The position numbers were made by a program, and so were the translations under genes. Under the pieces are notes generated by a model. That model ran no database searches. It saw nothing but the letters and a program-made list of their open reading frames with translations, and was not told the DNA's origin. From positions 1-64,000 of IMG/VR virus record IMGVR_UViG_3300030333_004348: a stretch of DNA of 64,000 bases; one strand, written 5' to 3'. Of the stretch, positions 33,901 through 40,218 are shown in pieces. Position 1 is the first letter of the stretch. Each line of letters starts with the position of its first letter. This stretch comes from a virus.

Positions 33901-36019
33901 CAGTATCGAAGTATTTGTTACTGAAGGCAACACAGTGTCTAATACTAATTTTACTACTAGCTATGATGCTGGTACCAATATATTAACTATAGGAAATTTA
34001 ACGTCCCACACTCCTTCTGAAATTATAGTAAATTATCAGTTTGAGTATATAGGACAATTTCAAACTACTATAAATTATTATAGTTTTGCTAATAATTCTT
34101 TTGATGATGCAGTCACTGTAGATTTAGGACCAGATCAGCCTGTTAATTTTAATAAGGAAACAGATGTATCTTTAAGCTGTATTGATTCTTCTGCTCAAAT
34201 AGATCCTACGCCTTTTGGAATAGTCGTAGGAGATCCGGTGCTAAACGCTACTACAAACAATTGGGAAGTTACTGTTTCTTCGATTCCCGGAATGATTATA
34301 CATTCTGCACATGATGGCTGGTTCGCTTCCTTATGGAATCTAATATTTGGGGATCCTACAATGCCCGAAGGAAATATATTAATAGATATTAATTATAAAG
34401 TTTTTGACAGCACAACTCAGTCTCAACAGGTTATACTTACATATGATGGACTAAAGGATAATCAAACAGGTGCTTGGGCTACTCATAATCAAATGGCTGG
34501 TGTAGATCCATTAGATGGTTTTACAGTAAGTAAAACGTATGCAGCAGATCAGTATGAAAAAATTCAAATAATAAATCCGGGATTATACACTGAAACTCAG
34601 TCAGCTTGTAGTGATACACAATTTACTAATGAGAATGAGTGTTTATGTGGAACAGGTGGAGTATGGAATGGAGTAGATTGTACATCAGGAACAGCTACAG
34701 CTAATACATGGACAGCAGGCTCTGGTACTCCCTTACATAGCCCCTTAAATATCACAGGCTGGCAGCAAAATGTTAATCACTCTATGAATATAACAGAGAC
34801 TACCGACTACTCTAATCTTAGTACGCCTCCTACATTAACTTTTAATGTAGATGGAATCTTAGCTAAATTACCTGGTAAAAATATTTTAGATACGGGTTTT
34901 GAGCCAGGTAACACCAAAATTACATTTGATTTAACATATGATGTACAGACAGGAGAGTTCCCTATTACTTTTACTTATTTAAGAAAAACAGGAGATACGT
35001 ATCCATCTATAGATGCTAATGTTAACTTTAAATTTGAAGCAGAAGTTCCTATTTTTAAACATGATCCGGCCGTAGATGCTACTTTAGATATTGTAGATAA
35101 AGTATATTTTTGTGGCAGTGATCCTGCTATGCCTGCGAGTGATTGCAGAAACGCAGCTCTAACATTGCCTCCTGTGGAGGTTGAAGCTATAGTACCTACT
35201 CACGATACTAGCGGAGAACCGTGTACAACTATAGATCCTAATAATGCAAGCAACAATATACCTTCAGGATGTAATCCTAATTATGGGGCTATTACAGGAC
35301 CCGACACCTTAAATATAACTGATCCTTTACAGGCATATACTTTAGTTAAAGATCCGAATACTACTAGTGGATCTCCATTTACTATAGTATTTCCTACAGG
35401 CGTAAATCCAATAGCTGATGCGAATGGAGTAAACCAGCCATTGTTAGAAACAACAGCTGATCCTTATTATATTGATGTGGATTATAGTAAATTAGTATCT
35501 TATTATCCTCCTTCTACCTATGACACTCCTGGATACTTGCTTACAGCAATACTGAATGTAACAGATCAAGACACATTCAGATTAGTCTTAGATTTAGATA
35601 ATAATAGTTTAAATTATTATAGAGGTTTAGGTTCTTGTGAAGACAGTACTATTGATAATGTCGATGATTGTATACAAGGTGGATTTGTTTGGACTGAAGA
35701 TGTTTCTCAAGATACCCAGTTGTGTGAAGCAGTTGGAGGTCAATACATCATGGAAGCACCTTTATTAGAAGATGAGGTTATACAAGGGATACTTAAACCT
35801 GCGGGTATATGTCAATTAAGTGACACAACTATAGATAAATTGATTTCAGATCAAAAATTTGTACAATTTAGCTTTATGCTTGTAGGTCCTAATACTACAG
35901 GATTTACAAATAGCAATAAACCTATATATAAAATATTTGAATCTTCAGAAAATTTTAGTACTTTAGATGCGGCTGTTTCAGCAATGCAAAGACAATACGA
36001 TGAAAAATTCGGGAAATAA
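30968..36019 (+). CDS. Giant tail-tube-domain protein with Cys motifs
   Basis: A 1683-residue protein. Residues about 55-245 are a copy of the tail tube domain (SAISYSIHRDKSPVRSL, TVAGSIVIINFDRAAFFELV, TFQYVAEHVEYL against the tube's SIVMTCFDRAAL). The rest consists of further tube-like and Ig-like beta segments, for example VNYQFEYIGQF and INYKVFDSTTQSQQV. Three C...C...G.W motifs sit at 603-621, 1214-1238 and 1557-1575. Plausible roles include a tail-tip adaptor or a capping, decorated tube protein. Its position after the tube and before the chaperones fits a tail-tip role. It overlaps the next small membrane gene. Confidence 0.65.
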   Translation: MANPNEIIDPQTQENLKNQQAEAEERSNQNFNIGGGGAAGDVDTGTFGQTYTPAPPNTNIAYSGSDCKAFIVTYGQVAKDSFIPLKNLSAISYSIHRDKSPVRSLGSYVATDYTKGTRTVAGSIVIINFDRAAFFELVSGVDIYGAAGQNIEVADNIPAFDIMLAFSEENKGRHSALWTDGKIGPPKPDNAADFSYMWIRNVHFVDEGSVTGTEEAYLETTFQYVAEHVEYLRPNNVNIGTSPVANIASTVGGSPSTTTYNRATPHRHYTEQRDELANWDTGQQQMKLIFDKKEVGNFEASFDYTISTVSNADAIKTAGSDPAEWVRPDTNLIFVDDDVPAHMLGNMSSITELTVTGMPQGGTAEGPVNIVYESFHPDADINNNNIIHITNAHLFHDYERNCWQKLWGLNKPPVFGNKFQDDLHNVGRAEYEEFEEILYYDGVTMNPGSVEFTLQGEVDSNAIVGFANDVDEHYKAISSKRQHPVTLTAGVNPGDPGKATVTIDEADVQETLTESFEIDLEPYIESYQISRSYINNSFDRIDLEMWILPDDGDPSALTTGAAAMPYRADLVDLQNSTTGPDTNQLQFKDFEFYTTPQIAPDHCDNAGYTNQVDCTTNGGAWTTGQNTTGKFTISVPPTPLIDKNVSGTRSGPGILGANKQFMADKPAAGQDVIETTLGVGGPSLNEDQVVLSVKSPTGADISGFFSLTKHDDVYDGDGVLVDTEVEISGYAAEITGYEDKIVQPSSNTVSYTQDIGTYTYSSESNIQDFALQGDAVDHQISEITQLLYDWSDTAYFHPELVPEQGYSIQYQAGTNNFQVSGTRGWTSKELSHHLGNMDSSLVPLTEQYPLGAGYSEFYDFKAMGQNNAVYVEICTVEDYVIASGVKPVTWSNSAAHVDLQSFGMSYNNGGNFTITDFSYNPWIVYQTYKVKIYYEYKYVGDIPLGIDYTAVDPAPLTTTIELNNAGNDSSAARVVNESSIEVFVTEGNTVSNTNFTTSYDAGTNILTIGNLTSHTPSEIIVNYQFEYIGQFQTTINYYSFANNSFDDAVTVDLGPDQPVNFNKETDVSLSCIDSSAQIDPTPFGIVVGDPVLNATTNNWEVTVSSIPGMIIHSAHDGWFASLWNLIFGDPTMPEGNILIDINYKVFDSTTQSQQVILTYDGLKDNQTGAWATHNQMAGVDPLDGFTVSKTYAADQYEKIQIINPGLYTETQSACSDTQFTNENECLCGTGGVWNGVDCTSGTATANTWTAGSGTPLHSPLNITGWQQNVNHSMNITETTDYSNLSTPPTLTFNVDGILAKLPGKNILDTGFEPGNTKITFDLTYDVQTGEFPITFTYLRKTGDTYPSIDANVNFKFEAEVPIFKHDPAVDATLDIVDKVYFCGSDPAMPASDCRNAALTLPPVEVEAIVPTHDTSGEPCTTIDPNNASNNIPSGCNPNYGAITGPDTLNITDPLQAYTLVKDPNTTSGSPFTIVFPTGVNPIADANGVNQPLLETTADPYYIDVDYSKLVSYYPPSTYDTPGYLLTAILNVTDQDTFRLVLDLDNNSLNYYRGLGSCEDSTIDNVDDCIQGGFVWTEDVSQDTQLCEAVGGQYIMEAPLLEDEVIQGILKPAGICQLSDTTIDKLISDQKFVQFSFMLVGPNTTGFTNSNKPIYKIFESSENFSTLDAAVSAMQRQYDEKFGK
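32774..32830 (+). repeat. C...C...GGxW motif copy 5
   Basis: Residues 603-621 of the 1683-residue protein: CDNAGYTNQVDC followed by TTNGGAW. It lies between beta-rich segments. Confidence 0.7.
34607..34681 (+). repeat. C...C.C...GGxW...C motif copy 6
   Basis: Residues 1214-1238: CSDTQFTNENEC, then LCGTGGVW, then NGVDC. It has two additional Cys. TNENEC and GTGGVW follow the general pattern. Confidence 0.7.
35636..35692 (+). repeat. C...C...GGxxW motif copy 7
   Basis: Residues 1557-1575: CEDSTIDNVDDC then IQGGFVW, closely followed by another Cys with EAVGG (residue 1587 onwards), as if two motifs were adjacent. Confidence 0.7.
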
Positions 36020-36263
36020 AAATTATAAAAAGAATGTAGATAGTATTAATGGAGGTGACGGACTGCCTGATTGGATGCAGTTTACTATTACAATTTCAAT
36101 GCTTGGCATGTTATTGTGGATATTATACCTTTTATTCCATCCCACATTAGCCCTAGATGAAACTCATAGAGACTTATTAAATATATTACTAGGGACATTT
36201 ATCGCCTCATTTGGCAAGGTAATAGATTTTTGGTTTAGACACTCTAAAAAAAAGGATAAATAA
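36000..36263 (+). CDS. Small membrane protein, possible holin
   Basis: 87 residues from ATG 36000, overlapping the end of the previous gene; an earlier ATG at 35967 would add 11 residues but has no ribosome-binding site either. There are two hydrophobic segments: FTITISMLGMLLWILYLLF at about 27-45 and LLNILLGTFIASFGKVIDFW at about 58-77. A basic tail ends in SKKKDK. The second segment resembles the glycine-containing C-terminal helix of small phage holins. The size and charge suit a holin or spanin-like protein, but no lysis cassette is evident nearby. Confidence 0.5.
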   Translation: MKNSGNKNYKKNVDSINGGDGLPDWMQFTITISMLGMLLWILYLLFHPTLALDETHRDLLNILLGTFIASFGKVIDFWFRHSKKKDK

Positions 36264-36266
36264 TAA

Positions 36267-37112
36267 ATGAAAAACATGTATGATTATAGTAAAGTAGTAA
36301 AAGCGATGAGGGATTTTTTTCAAGGTGAAAAAGGTTTTATAGAAGTGCCTGCGCAAAGCAGACAATCTATATTAGCAGCTTGTGAAGATCCAGCTACAAT
36401 TTCGCAATACATATTCAGCGGAGTTAATTGGCCGCTGCCTCAAACAGGACAGATGTGGTTAGAAAGAGATCTTCTTGATAATCCAGATGCTAAAGGTGTA
36501 TTTTGTGTAACTACAAGTTATAGAAATGAGCCTAATCCTATAGAGGGACGTCATGATAAAATATTTCCAATGTTCGAATTCGAATCTCATGGAGGTATGG
36601 AAGATATGATAAAATTAGAAATGGAATTATTAAATCACTTAGGATTTAATAACGGAAATACTAAAGAAGACTATGCGCGTATAACTTATGATGACGCTTC
36701 TGATAAGTATGGAGTATCTGAGTTAGACTACGCAGAAGAAGAAGCTTTGTGTAAAGATTTAGATCCATGTACTTTCTTAACTCATTTTCCACTTAGGACT
36801 CATCCATTTTGGAATATGAAACATGCTGGAGATGGAATTTATAATAAAGTAGACGTTATTATGCATGGTATGGAAACAATAGGATCTGCAGAAAGAGCTA
36901 CTGATGTACAGGAAATGAGAGAACAATTTCATAATATATCAGATGGTGAATATGCAAACTTATTATATAATCACTTTGGTAAAAAAAGAGTTGAAGATGA
37001 ATTAGAAGAATATCTATCATTAGAGATGTTCGAAAGATTTGGCGGTGGAATAGGAGTTACTAGAATGGTGGCTGCTATGAAAGCTGCAGGTCTATTACTG
37101 GAGAAAGTGTAA
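36267..37112 (+). CDS. Class II aminoacyl-tRNA-synthetase-like core (AsnRS/AspRS type)
   Basis: A 281-residue protein with the three class II motifs. Motif 1 is AMRDFFQGEKGFIEVPAQ at residues 13-30. Motif 2 is TSYRNEPNPIEGRHD, with Arg 86 and Glu 88, followed by FPMFEFESHG. Motif 3 is GGGIGVTRMVAAM at 259-271, with Arg 266. LPQTGQMWLE and VDVIMHGMETIGSAERATD match the adenylate and substrate regions of AsnRS/AspRS-like enzymes and archaeal asparagine synthetase. An N-terminal anticodon-binding domain is missing. It could amidate, adenylate or modify a substrate rather than charge tRNA. It is set between tail genes. Confidence 0.75.
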   Translation: MKNMYDYSKVVKAMRDFFQGEKGFIEVPAQSRQSILAACEDPATISQYIFSGVNWPLPQTGQMWLERDLLDNPDAKGVFCVTTSYRNEPNPIEGRHDKIFPMFEFESHGGMEDMIKLEMELLNHLGFNNGNTKEDYARITYDDASDKYGVSELDYAEEEALCKDLDPCTFLTHFPLRTHPFWNMKHAGDGIYNKVDVIMHGMETIGSAERATDVQEMREQFHNISDGEYANLLYNHFGKKRVEDELEEYLSLEMFERFGGGIGVTRMVAAMKAAGLLLEKV

Positions 37113-37699
37113 TGAGAAATTTACTATTATGTGCTTTAGTAAGTTTAGGATTATCAGCTGAGTGGGGTTCTTCTATTAGTGTAAGAACCCCCAACGACTC
37201 TACTAAACCTTTAGATTATGAATTGTCTATTAAGGTAGAAGAAAATGAAGGAAACTTTAAATACCTAATAAAAAAGGACTGGGAAAGAGAGCTAGGAGAA
37301 GATTATGTGGATGATTTAATTAACTTTTCTCATAATCCTTATGACGTTTTTTACTATGGAATAGATTACGTTAACAAGGAATCAAAAGATATATCTTATA
37401 TTACTTATAACTTTGGAGTTGTATGGAAGGAATATGGATTAAGTGCAGGTGTATCTGTAAAGGATTCTGTGCCTTTAGCAACAATAGGTTTTTCTAAAAA
37501 GTTAAAAAAAGATGATTTAGAGTATAATGTTTCTATTAATATGAAGAGTGACATTAACGATAACTATATTGCAAATGTTAAATCTGAAATAAAGAAATGG
37601 TTAACTTCTAGTATAAATGTATTTGGATTATACAAACATGAATACTATAATACTAAAGAAGATTTTCAATTTAAAATAGGGATTGGGATAAAAATATAA
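37112..37699 (+). CDS. Exported beta-rich protein, possible outer-membrane barrel
   Basis: A 195-residue protein whose ATG overlaps the previous stop by one base. The N-terminus MRNLLLCALVSLGLSAEWG is a signal peptide with a likely cleavage site after LSA. The mature part is a succession of alternating polar/hydrophobic strands (YITYNFGVVWKEYGLSAGV), ending FKIGIGIKI. This fits an outer-membrane beta barrel, although no barrel signature is proven. Secreted phage proteins are unusual within a tail operon. It may alter the host surface or block superinfection, or act in lysis. Confidence 0.55.
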   Translation: MRNLLLCALVSLGLSAEWGSSISVRTPNDSTKPLDYELSIKVEENEGNFKYLIKKDWERELGEDYVDDLINFSHNPYDVFYYGIDYVNKESKDISYITYNFGVVWKEYGLSAGVSVKDSVPLATIGFSKKLKKDDLEYNVSINMKSDINDNYIANVKSEIKKWLTSSINVFGLYKHEYYNTKEDFQFKIGIGIKI

Positions 37700-38232
37700 T
37701 GTATTTTAATGGTACAAATGCTAGCGTGTATATAGATGGGCTTTATGTAGCCCATGCTGTTACTTTTGAATTTAATGAATCAGTTCAAAAGTTACCTGTA
37801 TATGGCTATAAGTCTGTACTATGGGATACTGTTTTAAAAGGAAACAAAGTAGTTAACGGTGGATTTTCTATTAATATGGAAACAAATCACGATATAGAAA
37901 ATTACTTAACAAATGCGATAGATGATACTGTTGGTTCTTCGCCTATCAATGGCACAGCGGCTTTTTCAAGAGAATTTTTTGATATAAAACTAATGTATAT
38001 GAAAACAGAGTTTGAAAAGGGACTGTCTATTGCAAATACAGGAGTCAATAGTTACTCTACGGATCCTTATTTTAAAAATATGTTACAAGATGGAGAATAT
38101 GAGTATACTGCAGATGTAGGGATTATAACGATTAAACATGCATCTTTGTCAAGGGTACAGCAATCTATCGTTATGGACTCTACTCCTATTATAGAATTCT
38201 ATGAATTTGTAGCAAAGGATGTAGACTACTAA
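37699..38232 (+). CDS. Tail-tube-like protein
   Basis: A 177-residue protein overlapping the previous stop. The layout is similar to the tube domain: it begins FNGTNASVYIDGLYVAHAVT, then has KGNKVVNGGFSINMETNHDI at the position of the tube's RGVAGSIVMTCFDRAAL, ending in a strand plus EFYEFVAKDV (like FTYVARHI). It may cap or initiate the tube. It pairs with a second similar protein downstream. Confidence 0.55.
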   Translation: MYFNGTNASVYIDGLYVAHAVTFEFNESVQKLPVYGYKSVLWDTVLKGNKVVNGGFSINMETNHDIENYLTNAIDDTVGSSPINGTAAFSREFFDIKLMYMKTEFEKGLSIANTGVNSYSTDPYFKNMLQDGEYEYTADVGIITIKHASLSRVQQSIVMDSTPIIEFYEFVAKDVDY

Positions 38233-39089
38233 TGTTTTTTTCTGGATCAAATTTATTAGTAAAGTTATATGGAGGCCCTTATCCATATCCTAAAGTTACA
38301 AGTACCTTTGTATTTCCTGTTTCAAAATTACAAGTTACAATTGAACAAGGAGAGTTAAGATATTTAACAGCTGACGGTAGGGGAGTTAATAATAATCCCC
38401 AAGGATTTTGTTGGGATGATGCTACTAGCACATATACTAATAAATATTTAAACGAAGTAGATTGTAATACTGCTGGATTAATTTGGAAACCTTATGTTAC
38501 AGCTACTTCTGTTACAGATGTATCAACAGTAAAGTTAAATAATATACATCTTTCTATGGCATTACAAGAAATGTTAGATTATTATAAATCTAATAATGTT
38601 AATCGACAAGACTATGATGCATTATCTGATTGGGTAAATGAGGTTACATATCAAGCTTCTCTAAATAAAACATGGAGACCTAATGTAGGAAATCAAACCG
38701 GAGAGATATTGGATGCTGTTGCTATACAGTTTGGATCTGAGCAAGCTTCATCTCCTATATACAACCCCGGTAACATGTTAATGGATACTCAAATGAGAGG
38801 AACTACAATGATTAATGGGGTAGTTAGTCTTAATTACAAAGCAGATTGGAATAGAGATTTAATAGGGTTCGATGGTGGTCTTCCTATGAACTTAGAAGTC
38901 ATTTACAATAAAGATGAGTTTGAACTTGAGGAAAATCTAGAAGGAGCGGAGTATGAATGGGAAACAAACTCTTTTAATTACTTAATTCATGATGTTGAAT
39001 TTATCGGAAGAAGTCATTCAACTACTCCTTCTCCTGAGAACGTCATAGAAAATTACCAATTCATAGCCAGGGCCCTTACACCTAAATAA
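38232..39089 (+). CDS. Tail-tube-like protein with Cys motif
   Basis: A 285-residue protein with one-base overlap. The N-terminus FFSGSNLLVKLYGGPYPYPK is similar in style to the neighbour's start. TTMINGVVSLNYKADWNRDL matches the VNGGFSINMETN segment of the neighbour, and NYQFIARAL matches FYEFVAKDV. A C...C...GxxW motif at residues 60-85 is an insert the neighbour lacks. It is probably a tail-tip or tube-cap protein. Confidence 0.55.
   Translation: MFFSGSNLLVKLYGGPYPYPKVTSTFVFPVSKLQVTIEQGELRYLTADGRGVNNNPQGFCWDDATSTYTNKYLNEVDCNTAGLIWKPYVTATSVTDVSTVKLNNIHLSMALQEMLDYYKSNNVNRQDYDALSDWVNEVTYQASLNKTWRPNVGNQTGEILDAVAIQFGSEQASSPIYNPGNMLMDTQMRGTTMINGVVSLNYKADWNRDLIGFDGGLPMNLEVIYNKDEFELEENLEGAEYEWETNSFNYLIHDVEFIGRSHSTTPSPENVIENYQFIARALTPK
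38409..38486 (+). repeat. C...C...GxxW motif copy 8
   Basis: Residues 60-85 of the protein at 38232: Cys then a 19-residue spacer with TNKYLNEVD, Cys, and NTAGLIW. It is an insertion relative to the 177-residue paralogue upstream. Confidence 0.7.
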
Positions 39090-39150
39090 ATTCTTGCATA
39101 CCTAAATATATTATAGTAAATTATACCACTTATTAATAAGGAGAATTCTC

Positions 39151-39522
39151 ATGACAGAAAAAGAAAAAGAAAATATAATACCAGATTCGTACCCATTAGG
39201 TGCGGATGGTCCTTCTCAAAAAGAGGTTGATAAACTTAAAGAGGAACATGGGATGGTAAGAGCGTGTTTTATCGGCGGAAAACAATATGTTATCCGTATG
39301 ATGAATAGAGCGGAATACACAGACTTTCAGAATGAATTAAATGAAAGAATGCAAGCAGGTGATACATCTTTTGATGTTGATTCAGAAATATCTAAAAGAT
39401 ACACTGTATGGCCTGCAGATGTTGACTGGTCTGCAGAACCAGGAGGCGCTGTTACAGTACTTGCCCAAGAAGTATCTAAGTTTTCTGGCTTTGTAGCTGA
39501 TAGAGAAAGCGTAGAACTGTAA
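39151..39522 (+). CDS. Tail assembly chaperone, first
   Basis: A 123-residue acidic protein with AAGGAG seven bases before the ATG. It has helical and small beta segments (YVIRMMNRAEYTDFQNELNE) followed by a DVDWSAEPGGAVTVLAQEVSK-type C-terminus. Length and position fit the small chaperone that coats the tape measure protein. A strong terminator follows, so no frameshift product with the next gene is expected. Confidence 0.55.
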   Translation: MTEKEKENIIPDSYPLGADGPSQKEVDKLKEEHGMVRACFIGGKQYVIRMMNRAEYTDFQNELNERMQAGDTSFDVDSEISKRYTVWPADVDWSAEPGGAVTVLAQEVSKFSGFVADRESVEL

Positions 39523-39551
39523 AGTTCTATTCACTAGAAACTTCTATAAAG

Positions 39552-39583
39552 AAAAGGGGGGAGGGCAATTACTCCCCTTTTTT
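39552..39583 (+). terminator. Rho-independent terminator
   Basis: AAAAGGGGGGAG (39552-39563) pairs with CTCCCCTTTT (39572-39581), followed by a T run to 39583. It separates the two tail chaperone genes. The next gene starts only 17 bases later with GTG. TTGACA at 39585-39590 begins just after the hairpin and might be a promoter -35 box. Confidence 0.85.
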
Positions 39584-39600
39584 ATTGACATACCTTTAGT

Positions 39601-40203
39601 GTGAAGGATAAAATATTAGAGTGGAAAGCTGTATACGGCAATGTATACATGTATTCAATTGAAGGACAAGACATTTATTATCGAACTCTTAATGGCTGGG
39701 AAATACAGAGTGTATTAGAGCTAAAGAGTAATAATAAGGCTAGTCTAGACGTTGAGATGGCTATGTGCGTCATGGCCGTATTACATCCAGAACCTCTACC
39801 TTCCTTCTCTAGGCCAGGTAGTATTTCAACACTTTCTTCAGAAATTTGGACTAAGTCATTTCCAACTGAATCAACTTTGCCTGATTTAACTGAACAAAAT
39901 AGAAAGTGGGCAAAAGAGAATTTAGAAGCTAATTTTAATATAGCATTGTCCTCAATACTATGTAAAGTTATGCCTTCTCTTGATTTTGCTCATTTAATGG
40001 ATTTACCTCTGAGTAAGTTGGTTAAAATTGCAGCAATAGTTGAAGAAATTCTACAAACGCCTATACTGTCAAAAGACGGTAATTTTGATAATAACAATAA
40101 TGCACAAGCTGGAGCAGTAAGAGATGGCTATGGTGTTAGCCAAGAAGAAGCTAATAAAGCAAGTGCAGCATTATCAAACGCATTAAAATCTATTAAAAAA
40201 TAA
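39601..40203 (+). CDS. Tail assembly chaperone, second
   Basis: 200 residues from GTG 39601, the only start compatible with the conserved-looking N-terminus (ILEWKAVYGNVYMYSIEG). No Shine-Dalgarno is visible between the terminator and the GTG. The protein has a GQDIYYRTLNGWEIQ segment and a helical C-terminus (EEANKASAALSNALKSIKK). Its place right before the giant tail gene suggests the second tape measure chaperone. How it is transcribed after the terminator is unclear. Confidence 0.55.
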   Translation: MKDKILEWKAVYGNVYMYSIEGQDIYYRTLNGWEIQSVLELKSNNKASLDVEMAMCVMAVLHPEPLPSFSRPGSISTLSSEIWTKSFPTESTLPDLTEQNRKWAKENLEANFNIALSSILCKVMPSLDFAHLMDLPLSKLVKIAAIVEEILQTPILSKDGNFDNNNNAQAGAVRDGYGVSQEEANKASAALSNALKSIKK

Positions 40204-40218
40204 TAAGGAGTATTTCTT

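Noticed and set aside
39094-39117. TTGCAT and TATAGT before the first tail chaperone as a promoter
   Set aside because: Spacing is about 12 bases and the boxes are weak; chance matches are expected in AT-rich gaps.
39151-40203. Classic -1 frameshift between the two tail chaperone genes
   Set aside because: A stop, a strong terminator and a separate start lie between them, so a frameshift product is not supported.
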